From Antedon bifida (lineage: Eukaryota; Echinodermata; Crinoidea; Comatulida; Antedonidae): 64,000 nt of DNA. The position numbers were made by a program, and so were the translations under genes. The stretch spans positions 1,979,001 to 2,043,000 of the forward strand of contig OY727098.1 of NCBI GenBank assembly GCA_963402885.1, read 5' to 3'. The first letter of the stretch is position 1. The number at the start of each line of letters is the position of its first letter. The notes beneath the pieces were generated by a model that was not told where the DNA came from, made no database searches, and saw nothing but the letters and a program-made list of their open reading frames with translations. Shown here in pieces: positions 1 through 12,145 of the stretch.

Positions 1-1060
1 TCGCATAATTTGCTAGTAACTGATGTGGAACCAAATAATGCTCTATTATTGAATCCCAGAAGAGTGTATACAACTCACAGGGATTTCAATATGTTTCTAT
101 AGTAAATTCAAACAGCAGTAGGCTAAAGAAATAATCACACTTTTAGAATTACCGCGAAAGTGAATTCTATATACTTTACTTGTTTACTTGTAATTCCTCA
201 TAGTTGTATGAATAGAGGGAAATTGAGGCGAAGCATATTGCTTATAAGCCCCTCGCGGTTATCATGTCATATTGTACAAACGGTGTGAACTTTAATGGAT
301 GGTTTACCCAAGCCTCATTTAGCCTATTTTTAAACAAATTTAAAGAACTAGCTGAAACAACATAGTCTGAAAGACCATTTCACAAAGGTACAACTCTAAA
401 CGAAAAAGAATTCCTTCTCAAGTTTAACTTTGCTCAGAAGTAGTAGTTCGTTTCATTGACAATTTCAAACTTTTTAATTTAAAACCATTATTGTCTCAAA
501 TAACAGTTATGTGTACAAGTACAAATGATTTATACTTTTATGAATAAAAACTAATAATATTATAAATGTAGGTTTATCCCAATCATAAAAACAAAACTTG
601 GCCACAGAAGAAAGTGTTCTCATTTGGTTGGAAGTGTTTAATTGGATTGAAATTATATAAATTTTTTCCTAAGTGTAAGGTAAATAATATTAGTAAGTTA
701 TTTATTGGTTGATTTGATGTCCAATGGTTAAAAAAAAAGTGCATTTTCCCAACACAAAAAAAAGCAGTTCAAAAGTATAATATAACAAGGCGTATATATG
801 TATTGAATTTCATTCTGTGCTTTATGGAAGTGGTTAGCTATTTTATTTCAATCATTATCCTTCTTGAGTGACATTTATGAAAAACAATCTGACTTTTATG
901 TTCAAATCCAGAAGGGTACTTACCAACACAGTTAACATGCCCCATTCATAAATAGACAGTGGTTTCATTACAATGTACGGCACGTACAACAATTGGAACC
1001 AACTTCCGATATTGCGCGTGAATCTCCGTCTCTCGTTTTCTTTAAGTCTTGGCTCAAATT

Positions 1061-1300
1061 AATCCCATCTTTTCTCTTTTTATTTCTCTCATCCCCGTTT
1101 GTCAAAATCAATGGATTATGTAATTGACACTACGGAAAATGCAAAACTTTTATACCATTTGTATTTTTTTAAATCCCATCTTTTCTTTTTTCTCATCGAC
1201 TTTTGTCAAATCAATAGATTATGTAATTGGCATTACAGAAAATGCACCAAAATAATTTTTTCTTTTGTAACACATAAACTTTTATACCATTCTTATTTTA
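1061..1300. repeat. Tandem duplication, about 111 bp unit, two copies
   Basis: Two diverged copies start at 1061 and 1172 with the shared words AATCCCATCTTTTCT, ATTATGTAATTG and GAAAATGCA in the same order and spacing. The period is about 111 bp. A 72-residue open frame crosses both copies and is a by-product of the duplication. Confidence 0.75.
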
Positions 1301-4300
1301 TAGATGTCTTAAAATGACTAAAAATCTAACCAGTCCTTGACTTTTTGGGAGTGTCATAAAATCATAGCAAAACATGTCAAAATGAATCACAATCAATACT
1401 TGTAAACAATTTTAATTCAAACATTGTAGGTAGTACAGTATGACCGTGATACTACACTTTAAACTAAGAGATGGAAAAAACCTCCCCCTACAATTTCTTA
1501 TTTTAGTATACACTTTAGAATTATAAAGTATGTAGATAGTAGTTACCAAACACCAATGTATTTTATTAAGAAAAACTAACACACAAAATTTAACAAGGCC
1601 AAATACATGGATGCATTCGCGTGCTCAAGTTAGTTAGTGTTTACCAACCAACCGACAGACATAGTGAGCTGTAGAGTTACCTTAATATTCCCTATAAAAT
1701 GATAATTATTTTTGTAGATTTTTCCTTTTCTTTTAAATTTGTTTGTATAATATGAATATGAAATAAAACAATAAATAAATAAAAAAATAATTATTATTTA
1801 CGGTAATGAATGATACAGTAATGGTTTATTTTAGAAGCATTTGTTAGAAACTTATATTCAGTATTATTTAATACTTAAATGACAACACTGTTAATGTTTA
1901 TTTACCCAACATAAATACTACTTTAGAAGGCCTGTAACTTACTATTTTAATTTGCTTTTATAACAGATTTTATCCCGATAAATTAAGAACTGACAAAATT
2001 GTATAAAATGACTTATTTCCCAAATGAGGAAAGATAAATTGAACGCCTACATTTTAGTCTCTTCTTTGTAATTTGTATTCTCCAAGGCCTTCCTTCTCTG
2101 TTAAATCTAGTGCCAGTTTTCACAAGTCTTTTATGATTTAATTTTTTTAAACATGCTCTTTAATGCATCAGCTAAGAGACAATATAAGTTGCTCAAATGC
2201 TATTAGCACGAGAATCAGTCGTGCAGTTTTGAAGGATATTAAGGGCAAGTTTTAAGTTATTCCTATTAATATAGATACTATATTCACAACTTTATTTAAC
2301 TATTTTCAGGGAAGATGAACAATAAACTTTACATGTTGAAATAAAAAGTGAAATCAGCAAGACAGAATATGTTTTCTATAAAGAACTATAAATTGTTTAA
2401 ACTCTTTGCCAAAAAAATCTACACCAACTTAAAACCGCACTAAAAAAGCACTGATCTAACCACCCGTTAAAATACAGCCCATATGAATCAAAGAAGAATA
2501 TGTTCTGGTCATGAGGGGTACAGAAGCATTAATGTTTTAAGTCTCAAAATCCAGGTAGATCCTGGTAGATGAATTACAATGGCTTGCATCTATTTTTTAT
2601 TCTAAGTTTTCAATAGAAATACACAATTTAAATGAATTTAGAAAATCTAGTAAAAGTATAATTAGATGTTACATTAAAGCTATGTTTTATATAATTACTA
2701 TTCACCATCTCCAACATGTACCAATGTATTAGCACAAACAAGTCAATAAGTATTTCAATGACGTACTTTAAACGGAAGTAGCACGCAAGATTTGTTTCAA
2801 ATATGAATTCAGAGAAATAGTTGGCTCAACCTTTACTAGTACTTCTCTTATATTTCATTCGACCTATAATTGGCACGCCTACAAATGTAGAAACAGCGTT
2901 GCTAAAGCGAGTTTATGAAAACCGTGCTGAACTACAGTAGTACTTATGTGTTCCATTGTTTACTCATCACCGATCATAATAAAAGTAGAAATTATGATCC
3001 CCCAAAATATTACAGCACATTTTATAAACTATGAGATGTATTATACTTATAATATATTATTACAGTAATGTTTTTTCCATTATTTATGTAATTTATTGTT
3101 TTCATGTTATCTGTTCAGCTGTCATATAGATTAGATGATGAATGATGTGTCATATTTACTGTCACGGCATCATTTTTAGTTTAAATAAACATCAACCTTC
3201 ACAATCACTAAAGCCATCACAATTCAATACCTAGTTTGTGCTGTTTTCTGGGTATTACAATAGGTACAGTATTCACTTCAAATCGTACCTTAGGATTACT
3301 TACAGTAGGGTGAAGTACTGTATGGTGAGAGTAAACAAAACAGAAAATAAACATTAAATTCAAGACATACTATTATGTATAATAATAATAATATATTTCC
3401 ACAAATTATATATTTTTATACCCATCACAGTACTTAGATGTTAATAATCTGTTTACGTAATAATTTAAATCCATAACTTAATCTTTTGTTTAACCGATTC
3501 TTACTTTAAACTCAAGAAACTTTGGCAAAAGTTTTGTTGGCAACTTACTGTTCACTTAAAAAAGAAGCCAGGCTTAAGATTCATGCATAATTTTTTGATC
3601 AAAATGTACTTTAAAAAGTCTTAAGTATGGTTTAAAGAATTAATGTATTGTTTTTTTAGAAGTTAGTGACTGTCGAATTGGGTCCTTTGCATGCTAAAAC
3701 AGCGCCAATAGTCTTTTGTATGCTAATTAATTCAAGTGAGGTATTGAATTCTGAAACAAAATCTCACAAAAGTTGAGAAGGTTGTTCCCTGCCCATTTCT
3801 AGGGGGTACATACCATGTATGGGCATAGAGGAAGATGGGAAACTTTTTACAATCGAGTGCCACACCCCTGATTACAGATTCTGCCAGAAGTAACTACCTC
3901 TTTTGCGCATCACTGTCAATATTTCTTTTGATTCATGTATTTTAGGCCTTGAAACAAGGTGTATCTATTACACTTATCACTGGTATAATTAGACAAGAAA
4001 TATCTATTACCATTTTGTTTGTAATTTGCCTGGATTAGTCATTGCCTACATTGTTCATTAATTAACTTATTGTAAAGTGACCCACTGTTTCACCATGAAA
4101 GTAGTGTACATAAATCTACTTGTTGAGTAACTACATGGTCTTGAAATGCACGAAGCGTCAACTAGGCACCAAGAAAGAAAATTATTGGCACGCTATTTAT
4201 ACCTTGTCTTCCACCTACTGTATCTCAGAAACCTAGATTATGTACATAGTTTAGTCGGCGGAAGTAAGACTCAGACTATTGTTACTGTTGACTCTTGTTA

Positions 4301-4511
4301 GTGTGTTACCTCTCTGATTTTATAACCATATTTGCTTTAATTATGAGGAGAGAAACATCGATCACATACCTATATCCATTTCTGATCTTAAGGCTAATAT
4401 TGCAGAGATTACAGTTTACGATAAACAAATTCTGGAACTATTCACAGATATGACTTATCCTAATAGGTAATTTTCATTAAAATAAACTACAATAAACTAA
4501 CATCAAAACAT

Positions 4512-4543
4512 TTTCATCTAGCTAACCAGCTAGACTTCATCAG
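4512..4543 (-). ncRNA. Hammerhead ribozyme-like core (minus strand)
   Basis: Read on the minus strand this is CTGATGA (4537-4543), one A, an 8 bp stem II (GTCTAGCT / AGCTAGAT, one G-T wobble) closed by a GGTT loop, then GAAA (4512-4515). That is the conserved hammerhead core layout. Such motifs are known in the terminal repeats of Penelope-like retroelements and in related retrozymes. Stems I and III are not convincing in the flanks and no reverse transcriptase frame adjoins, so this is probably a fragment of an old insertion. It matches the layout of the plus-strand motif at 34233-34259. Confidence 0.5.
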
Positions 4544-6440
4544 TAAACTTATTATTGGTTTATGAATTTGCTTTCACTTGAATTATCTTTTCTTTTCTTA
4601 TAAATTATGTTTGTTATATTTTCAAAACTTTAACATAAACACTAGTTTTTAAATGATAGTAAAAGATTTAATTGGGTGTTTTCTTGCATGGAACATGACA
4701 ACATTTACAAAGCCTTGTTTGAAATGTTTCCCTATGGATGCATTTATAATTACATGTCAAACTGACAAGGATAAACATCTGAAGAAATTGCTGAGGAAGG
4801 AAATTTATTTATCCTTTGATGAGCATGGCAATTTGTTTTATAGTTTGCAACAGCGGTTTTAAGGAGAATCAACTTTCAGGTAGCCTTTTGGGTGGGGTTC
4901 GAATCCCATACCACTTAACATGTGTCCTTGCATAAGAACATATTATCATATTACTGATACAAAAGAGGAAATATATGAAATAAATGCAGATACTGTATGT
5001 CATATTTTCCGATTCATTATGATTATATTCAAATTATTATTGAATATTGAAATTAGACAAAATATATCATTTGTAATATATAGTATTATACTGTACCCTA
5101 AGAAGAGGTTTGAACAAAATGTTCTAAAGTCTAACATGCTGTTTGTATACATGTCCACAATATTTATATTCACAGCTTTTTTGAAAAAAAAACAGGCATT
5201 TTAAAGACTGTTGAAGGATCTATTACTAATTGAAATATAAAATGTTTTTGGTTTGCGGTTAGGCAAACTATTTGAATTGGTTTGTTGTTCATTTTTCACA
5301 CTTGGCACTTGTTTTTTTAACTTCTTAACACTTTTCATTAAAACTCTACATAACTTTACCCTGAAAATCATTTATTAGCCAACACGGTTTTATTCAACGC
5401 ATTTGGTACAATCACACAGAATGCCTCAGGGATATTTATATTACTTATACCAGTATTTTTTTTAAGTAATCCACGGAAAGTTTTGAAATATAACACCCTT
5501 GTCAACAGATTAAGACGTTTTGTTACCGGATGTTTCATTTGCCAGTTCTATTCAGTGAGTAGCACCCAGGTAGCTATGTCAACATTAATTTCTACAAAAT
5601 ATGGTATAAATAAAAAGCCTATCAAACTCCTACACAAATAGCTTAATTCTATAAAGTCAAAAACCTGATGAGAGTGACATACTTATTTTTTCTAAAGAAG
5701 TTGCTATTATACCAAAAGACTTGGCATTTTACTATTGCAAGGGCCATAAACGAAACACTTAAATATATTCACTTACTACACTTGACAATAAATGTTTTGA
5801 CTTAAGTCAAATCACCCAACACAAATAAAGAAAACAAACATTCTTTCATTGTCTTGTGGCTGGAATATGTTTATTTAATTTCTTGTTTTTTTTTTCATAA
5901 TTGTCTTGACCACCAGTACTATGGTTAACACATATATACATGGTGTACTGCAACCTTTATATCAACATAGGTAATACTAATATTTACCATCACTTGCACT
6001 GCTATTTCTATTTTGAAAAAATCATTTCAGCAAAAAGAGGGTTTGTTCGAATTAAGTTTGAATTATAATTTCCTTAAGTTAAGGAGTCAAATGAAATGGT
6101 GATGACACGTCATTATTGTATATTAGTGTACAGTACTTCTTTGCCCTAAAAGCTTCATCCTTACTTGCTAAACGCCAATCTATACAATTCTAACAAAATT
6201 CTCGCAAACATTATTTTAGACACAATGCCAGGTGGTTTTCTGTTGGCTTACTTTTCCTAATTTCCGTCTCGTTCCTTTAGGCTATCAATGCAATAATTAT
6301 GCGGTAAAAAAACATTTAGAATAGCTATCAACGTCTTGATTGAAAGTAAAACTGAAGTCTGTCTGTCATGGCTTTTACAGTTATGCTTTATAATAAAATC
6401 TTAGTGTTCAAACAAATTATTTGGTAAGATTGACATCCTA

Positions 6441-6605
6441 AAGCTCTGTCTACTACACTATCAAACTTATGTGACATAAACAAAAAATGATGTGTCCATA
6501 TATGGACATGATGTCATATCACTACCATATTTGGGCATATCACTACCATATTTTGTCACATCACTTTTTTTTGTCAGACCAGTTTGATAGTGTAGACAGA
6601 GCTTT
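6441..6605. mobile_element. MITE family 1, copy A
   Basis: Non-coding element with terminal inverted repeats AAGCTCTGTCTA...TAGACAGAGCTT and flanking TA. The interior has ATATGGACATGATGTCATATCAC and two tandem copies of a CATATCACTACCATAT block. Orientation is opposite to copies B-F. The TA flanks and small size suggest a Tc1/mariner-type non-autonomous element; that class is inferred. Confidence 0.85.
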
Positions 6606-9600
6606 AGTTTATTTTGGTTAATATATGGTTACTATGTCATTCTTTCTATAAAAAAAACACTTGTATTCGGAAATTTATGAAGCAAGGCCATTTCCACCCC
6701 CTCTGGGTCCTATTGTTGAAATAATGAGAATTAAAAGACAAATTATTGAGAATGCCAATTTAAATTTGCACTGGATAAGATTTTAGAAAAAACTTGGGTG
6801 GGAAGGAAATGGGTGTACTGATTCCATAACAAAGCTATAATGGGATTAAGCACTGGTAGACATCGGAGCTAAATTTACAAAAACGTGTGTACAATTTAAA
6901 GGAGAAGAGATATAATAATTATGAAAAATTTTGCACAAATGCATTTATTTGTTTTTTTATTATTAAATAAAACAACAAAACTATATATAAAATATTATAT
7001 TTGTTTTACTGCAGCTACATGACAAACGTAACTTTATAAAACTTTATTACACAAAGTCCGATAAATCTGATACATACAGAGCTCATTGCGGACAGATGAG
7101 CACAGGACAGATGAGCAGCGCCATCAATACTAAAGTTCGAAATGACATGATCTAATTATTTAAGTAGAATTTTGTTGAATGCACATACTACGAATCCGCT
7201 TTTATTTATAGTTTTATACACTTTGGTCTATTTGGAAACAATAAATTCAAATAACATAATGTACAGTAATTGGTACAACATTCTGTTGTGTTGAAAAGTT
7301 TAGTAAGATTTTCAGACTTTTTGGTTTCGAATTTAAGAAACAAAAATTTATGGTAGCATTGCTGTAAATCAAATTAAATTTATGTAGTTAGATACTTGAA
7401 TCATGACTGTATTTGTTTTTGTTGCAAATAAACATGAATATAGCATGTAAGAAAACCATAAAAGTCGTTTATGTTTATATCTATCTACCTAGGGAAGGTC
7501 TAAAAGTAGTTCAGTGTATTTTGTGCAGTGATGTTAGAAATTCCTCCTCAGAAAAGGAGTGAAAAAGCACAATATTAAATGGCATCACATTGTATAAAAT
7601 TTATTAAAAGATTAATCAGTAGGCCCAGATGTAATTCAAAACAATGTAAATTATATTGTTAACAACTTACAATTATTGATAAAATCTAAAAAATAATACG
7701 TAACTTGTTCAAATTGAATTAAACAGAGGCAAATAGCCAAAAAATAAGGTCTTATTTGACCATGAACTTGGCACAAACTTTTTTAAAGATTATTTAGTGA
7801 GTGCTGTGTAATGCTAGATTACTTAATAAGGATGAATTTATTAACGACAGACGCGATGACATTAACATGTCTGTTGATTTGAACTACGCAAGAACACTAA
7901 TTTCTACAAGCTATTACTGTACAATAATTTAGGAAAATAACAAAATTTACTTTGTTTACCAAAAGTTTGTCTGTCTTTGTGTTTCGTCTTTGGTAAGGTT
8001 CCATTGTACTTTATTGATCACAGAACTTAAGTTGAAATTTTCCCTTCCAGAGGTAAGGATACGACATGGAGGTATAGGGTTACTTACTGTGCATTTTACA
8101 ATGACATAATATTTCTGTGTTGTATTTTTCAACCCCAACCCAACATTGTAATGTTCCACTCTAGGCTTTCTAGGTTATTGGGCAATATTATTTAGGTTAT
8201 CAGACATTCTAGAACTGAAATAATACTTTAAAAAGGGAAATATAGAGAGATAGGATAATGTGATAGGATATAGGATATGATTCCAAGATTTTTTCTCTTT
8301 TTTAATTATGGTTCTTAGACCACTAAGTTTTATATTCTCCTTGACAATAAATTATTAAATTTCCAAAATTGATTAAATATTTACTGCTTAATATATATTT
8401 TACTATTATTTTATTGTGTTAAATTTAATGAGGAGGTCCTAAATTTTGTAAGGTTATAAAAAGCTTCCTAGTTGTCATGGACCATTAGTAGTTAATTGTG
8501 AGTCTTTTGTGTTCAGTGTGTACCGGCAAATTAATCTTTCCTAGTGCTGGGGTTTGCCATCCTGTGTTGAAATAATGGTAAACTTCCAGTGTCCTTAACC
8601 CCAGGTGACAATGCACTTTTGTCTTACTGAACAGGTTGGTGCAAAAAAGGTTGGTAATAAAAATTAATATTTCGTCAATTATTTTGATAATCCGTAAAGT
8701 ATTGTTTTTTCAACATAATCCTAAATTCTTCTTACTTAGTTTATCATTGGACTGTGTCTGTAAATTAATAATAATAATAACATAACACTATTATATCATC
8801 ATACACTTACATAATAATCCTAAAGGTACTATATGTTTAATGGTACATTTCTTCCTTTCAAACCATTCATCGACATTTTTTTTTATTCTGCTTACCACAT
8901 TGCGTTATATCTCTCTCTAAAATGTTGTATCCTAAAATACTTAGAAAAACTAAAAAAATACTTATCTGGTGATATCATATTTATCACAAAATTGATACAT
9001 ACATAATAACAAAATTAGGTCAGTGAAACACTGTACTTTACAGTTGAAACTTGTTGGGATACTTTGAAAATTAGTACTGATAATGATAGTGTGTTACACC
9101 TGCCAAGCCAGGCCCTGCCCCAGGCAAATCTATCTCTTGGAAGTAATAATATTTCATAGTGAAATATGTCATTGCATGTTACAAATTACTATACCCGCAC
9201 AAGTACAAGTAGATACTCCAAGCAATGAAATACAAGTCATCATGATAAGATTTCATTTGGTGTAATCGATTGGAAACTTTTGGGCTTAACGGAAAGTCAG
9301 TTACTTACTTTTAATAATGTTAGAATAAACATATTTGTTGAACTAGTACTTAACGTATGTACTAAATTCAAACTCAATATTAAAATTATAACATTAACAA
9401 TAATAAAGCCATGTATGCCAACTAAAATCAAGTCAATGACATTCTGATGACAATATTGGGATGTTTTTTTTTGTTTTTTTTTAATTTTAGTCCGATTTAC
9501 CTGTGTCTGTAAATAGGCTGGCCCGCCACAATATTTGTATCTTCTTGGGCACTGCCTACTTCCTTTTATTGATATCTGTATACTTTTTTATCATCAATTG

Positions 9601-10727
9601 ACTTGTTATATATTTTACTGGAGTTTGTTATGTTTACCTCATTTTCTTGAAGGAAGAAATAAATGTTAAGTTGAATTGAATTGAATGACAAGCAAGTATA
9701 ACTATACTAGTACAAATGACATGAATGTGGTTTAGTTTAAGTTTTTGAACAAATCTCATGATTTCTAAGCTAAGTACTGCACATTAACTATCAAGTTTGG
9801 TATGACAACTGATGAACGATATTAAAATTCATTGAATATAGTACTTCATTAGAAGGATTTGAACATAGAATAATTAAGGCGCACATGTACAGTACCATGG
9901 CACAGTGCTAGTACAAATCTTGTTACATGTAGTATTATTAACATGTACATAATAGTACATGTACATTTTTTTTAAATGCTTAGTTTGCAATCTTTTCTAT
10001 CTATGCTTCAATTTTATTTCATAATTTGTCCAAAACGTGCAAGTCATTTTTTTACTGTTTTTTAAATGTCATTTTTCCGCTTAGGGACAATGACAAAATT
10101 GCAAAAAATAAACTAATTTTAACGCTATACTTCTAACATAATTGATGGTTTATGATTTAATATTACATAAAATATATACAAAAAAACATTTTCATAAAAC
10201 ACTGTCAATATTTTACAAATTTCTAGTAAAATTTAAAAATGTGAGCAATTCTTTTTTTTTTTTTTGCCTTAAGATTATCAAATACCAGTCACCTTTTCAT
10301 TTACCTCCATAGGCTATGATTGCATACTACTCTTGATTTGCAACCAATCATTTAACTACTGTGAGAGCTAGATCATTAGCTGACCATTAACCTTTGAAGA
10401 TCTCTTGTCAATTTTAGAGCATCTTTGGTAAAAAATATGTAATCCATTAATCCCGATTCCTCTCTGTGAAGAGGTTAAAGTTCACCCCTTGTTTATAGTG
10501 ATAATATTCAGAATAATTTTACAAATAAATTGAGTGATGGCCAACCCCCTACTAAAACCGGGACACTTTGATGGGTCAAAAGGTGTCGTCTTGATGCACC
10601 AGATATCTACGATCCCGATGTTCATAATATTGCAATTTTATTGGTCATCTAATAAAATGTGCTAACATTTTTATGGTTTTACATACTTTTCACAAAGTTT
10701 TTCACTTATTTGTGACCAAGTTTAAGT

Positions 10728-10868
10728 TTGAATCTCACTAAGATATAACGCAGCAGCATAAGCACAACACAAGTTGACCAATGACATGTGAAAGTTTGAA
10801 TAATCCATCGCTTTTAATTGGTCCAATTATGTGCGCTTAGGTCCTGACGTTGCTTCCTAGTGAGAACC
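10728..10868. mobile_element. MITE family 2, copy 1
   Basis: About 140 bp with inverted ends. The left arm reads TCTCACTAAGATATAACGC and continues to TTGACCAAT. The right arm, reverse complemented, reads TCTCACTAGGAAGCAACGTC and continues to TTGGACCAAT. Related ends occur at 15131-15282 and 43563-43607. No coding capacity. Confidence 0.6.
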
Positions 10869-11876
10869 ATTTTTCTATACATTACCTTAAACTATACAAG
10901 ACTACCTGTAGTTATACTCAATTTGGGTATTTAAAGAAAATGGTCGCTATAATTGGAAGGGGGTCATATTTAATTCTGTATAATAGATTAATGTGTATTT
11001 TTAACCTCAAAATAAATAATAATGATGAATTTTTACTTAATCATTTCCTCTTATACCAATAACAATATTTACCCTGGCCTTTACCAAATATACAATTTAA
11101 CAAAATCCATCAATTCCAGTGTTGCAATTGTCACCTTAATTTTGTTAACACTTTGATCAGGGGGCTTAAAGTGCTATAGCCTAGACAGGCTATGTTGTAT
11201 GCAGATTCATCAATGTCATTATGGGTTTAAAGGCTAAGTGCCAGCGGATTTATCATTTAATCCTAAAAGAACTTGGACTCTACAGATCATGTCTGCAGAT
11301 TTATGGATGAATATTTCAGGGGATATTTCGGCTGAGAGGATTATGTTGAATTAATGATTGTATGAATGTTATAGAGTTGTTATATAATATCACAACAATG
11401 ATTTGAAATGTTAATATTGGTTGAATATTGTAGTTGATACTTATGCTACCATACAAAAAGACTAGGTCTATATGTTTTGGTACAGGTGGAAAACTGCAAA
11501 AGCTTATTTCAATAGGCTTTCTACAGTAAGTTTCTGATCTTTCCAATTATTTTTTTGTTTCATCACATATCCTTCAGTCAAAAATAAAAAAAAAAACAGT
11601 AGGAAAAAGAAAAAGAACACTGTAAGTCCAACAACATGCACATCCATAGCTTAGCACCTGTTGTATAATAACCTATACTGTACATATGAATTTGGATAGT
11701 ATCAGTTCGCTTTTGGTGTACTTCCAAATTTTTGCTAAATAATTGCTTTTAGCACATGAACTTAAAAGAATTTTATTTACCAATTGAATGATATGTATAT
11801 ATATTCCACAGTTTAACAGGTATATCTCTGAGAATTCAAGTTGGTATACAAAATAAATAACATAATTTTAACTTAC

Positions 11877-12145
11877 TCATTGACAACCTTGTAGGTCCGA
11901 AAACTGCTGTAATATTATTGGCCGGGCAATTCCATCGTTCCATTTTAAATTGTTTCTTACATTCTTTAATCGCCGATATTGCGCCCTCTAACACATTTGG
12001 GATGAGGTCTGGATGAAGGAGACACAGACGTCGTTGACGTTCATTTAGCCATGTGTGTTGTTTGCAGAATCTGACGGTTTCCATTGAATTATAGTGAGGC
12101 ACAACATCATACTTGCTGGGTGGTTCTGCATAAACTGTCCTTAAA
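11877..12145 (-). CDS. Wnt ligand, first conserved coding exon (exon 2), probably Wnt16-like
   Basis: This exon encodes the N-terminal part of a secreted, lipid-modified Wnt signalling ligand. The frame contains the Wnt signature WLNERQRRLC, then HPDLIPNVLEGAISAIKEC, then QFKMERWNCP, with the conserved cysteines of the N-terminal domain and an N-I-T glycosylation sequon just after RWNC. The exon starts after a TTTTTATAG acceptor and ends before a GTAAGT donor (11871-11876), leaving one base of the next codon. Upstream it joins the signal-peptide exon at 22984-23063 in matching phase. LNxRQ...LC, PxLxP, EGA and ERWNC are most like Wnt16 among the families I can recall, but the subfamily call is tentative without an alignment. 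Downstream exons carrying the palmitoylation site and the C-terminal cysteine-rich domain are not seen, so only about a third of a typical 350-400 residue Wnt is present. Confidence 0.92.

Larger units (their letters stand above)
1..11876. other. Wnt intron 2 and/or 3' flank; no exon recognised
   Basis: This stretch lies downstream of the last recognised Wnt exon on the minus strand. I looked for the next Wnt blocks (the GTRETAF-like and CKCHGVSGSC-like segments) on the minus strand and saw none, though short exons could be missed by eye. The DNA is AT-rich with homopolymer runs and short open frames of chance length. Recognisable pieces are a tandem duplication at 1061-1300, a hammerhead-like core at 4512-4543, a MITE at 6441-6605 and a palindromic MITE at 10728-10868. 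Confidence 0.5.

Noticed and set aside
4880..4915. tRNA B-box-like GGTTCGAATCCC
   Set aside because: No A box at the right distance and no cloverleaf; at most a tRNA-derived fragment.
9790..9830. Another CTGATGA word
   Set aside because: Not followed by a stem II hairpin and GAAA, so not a hammerhead core.
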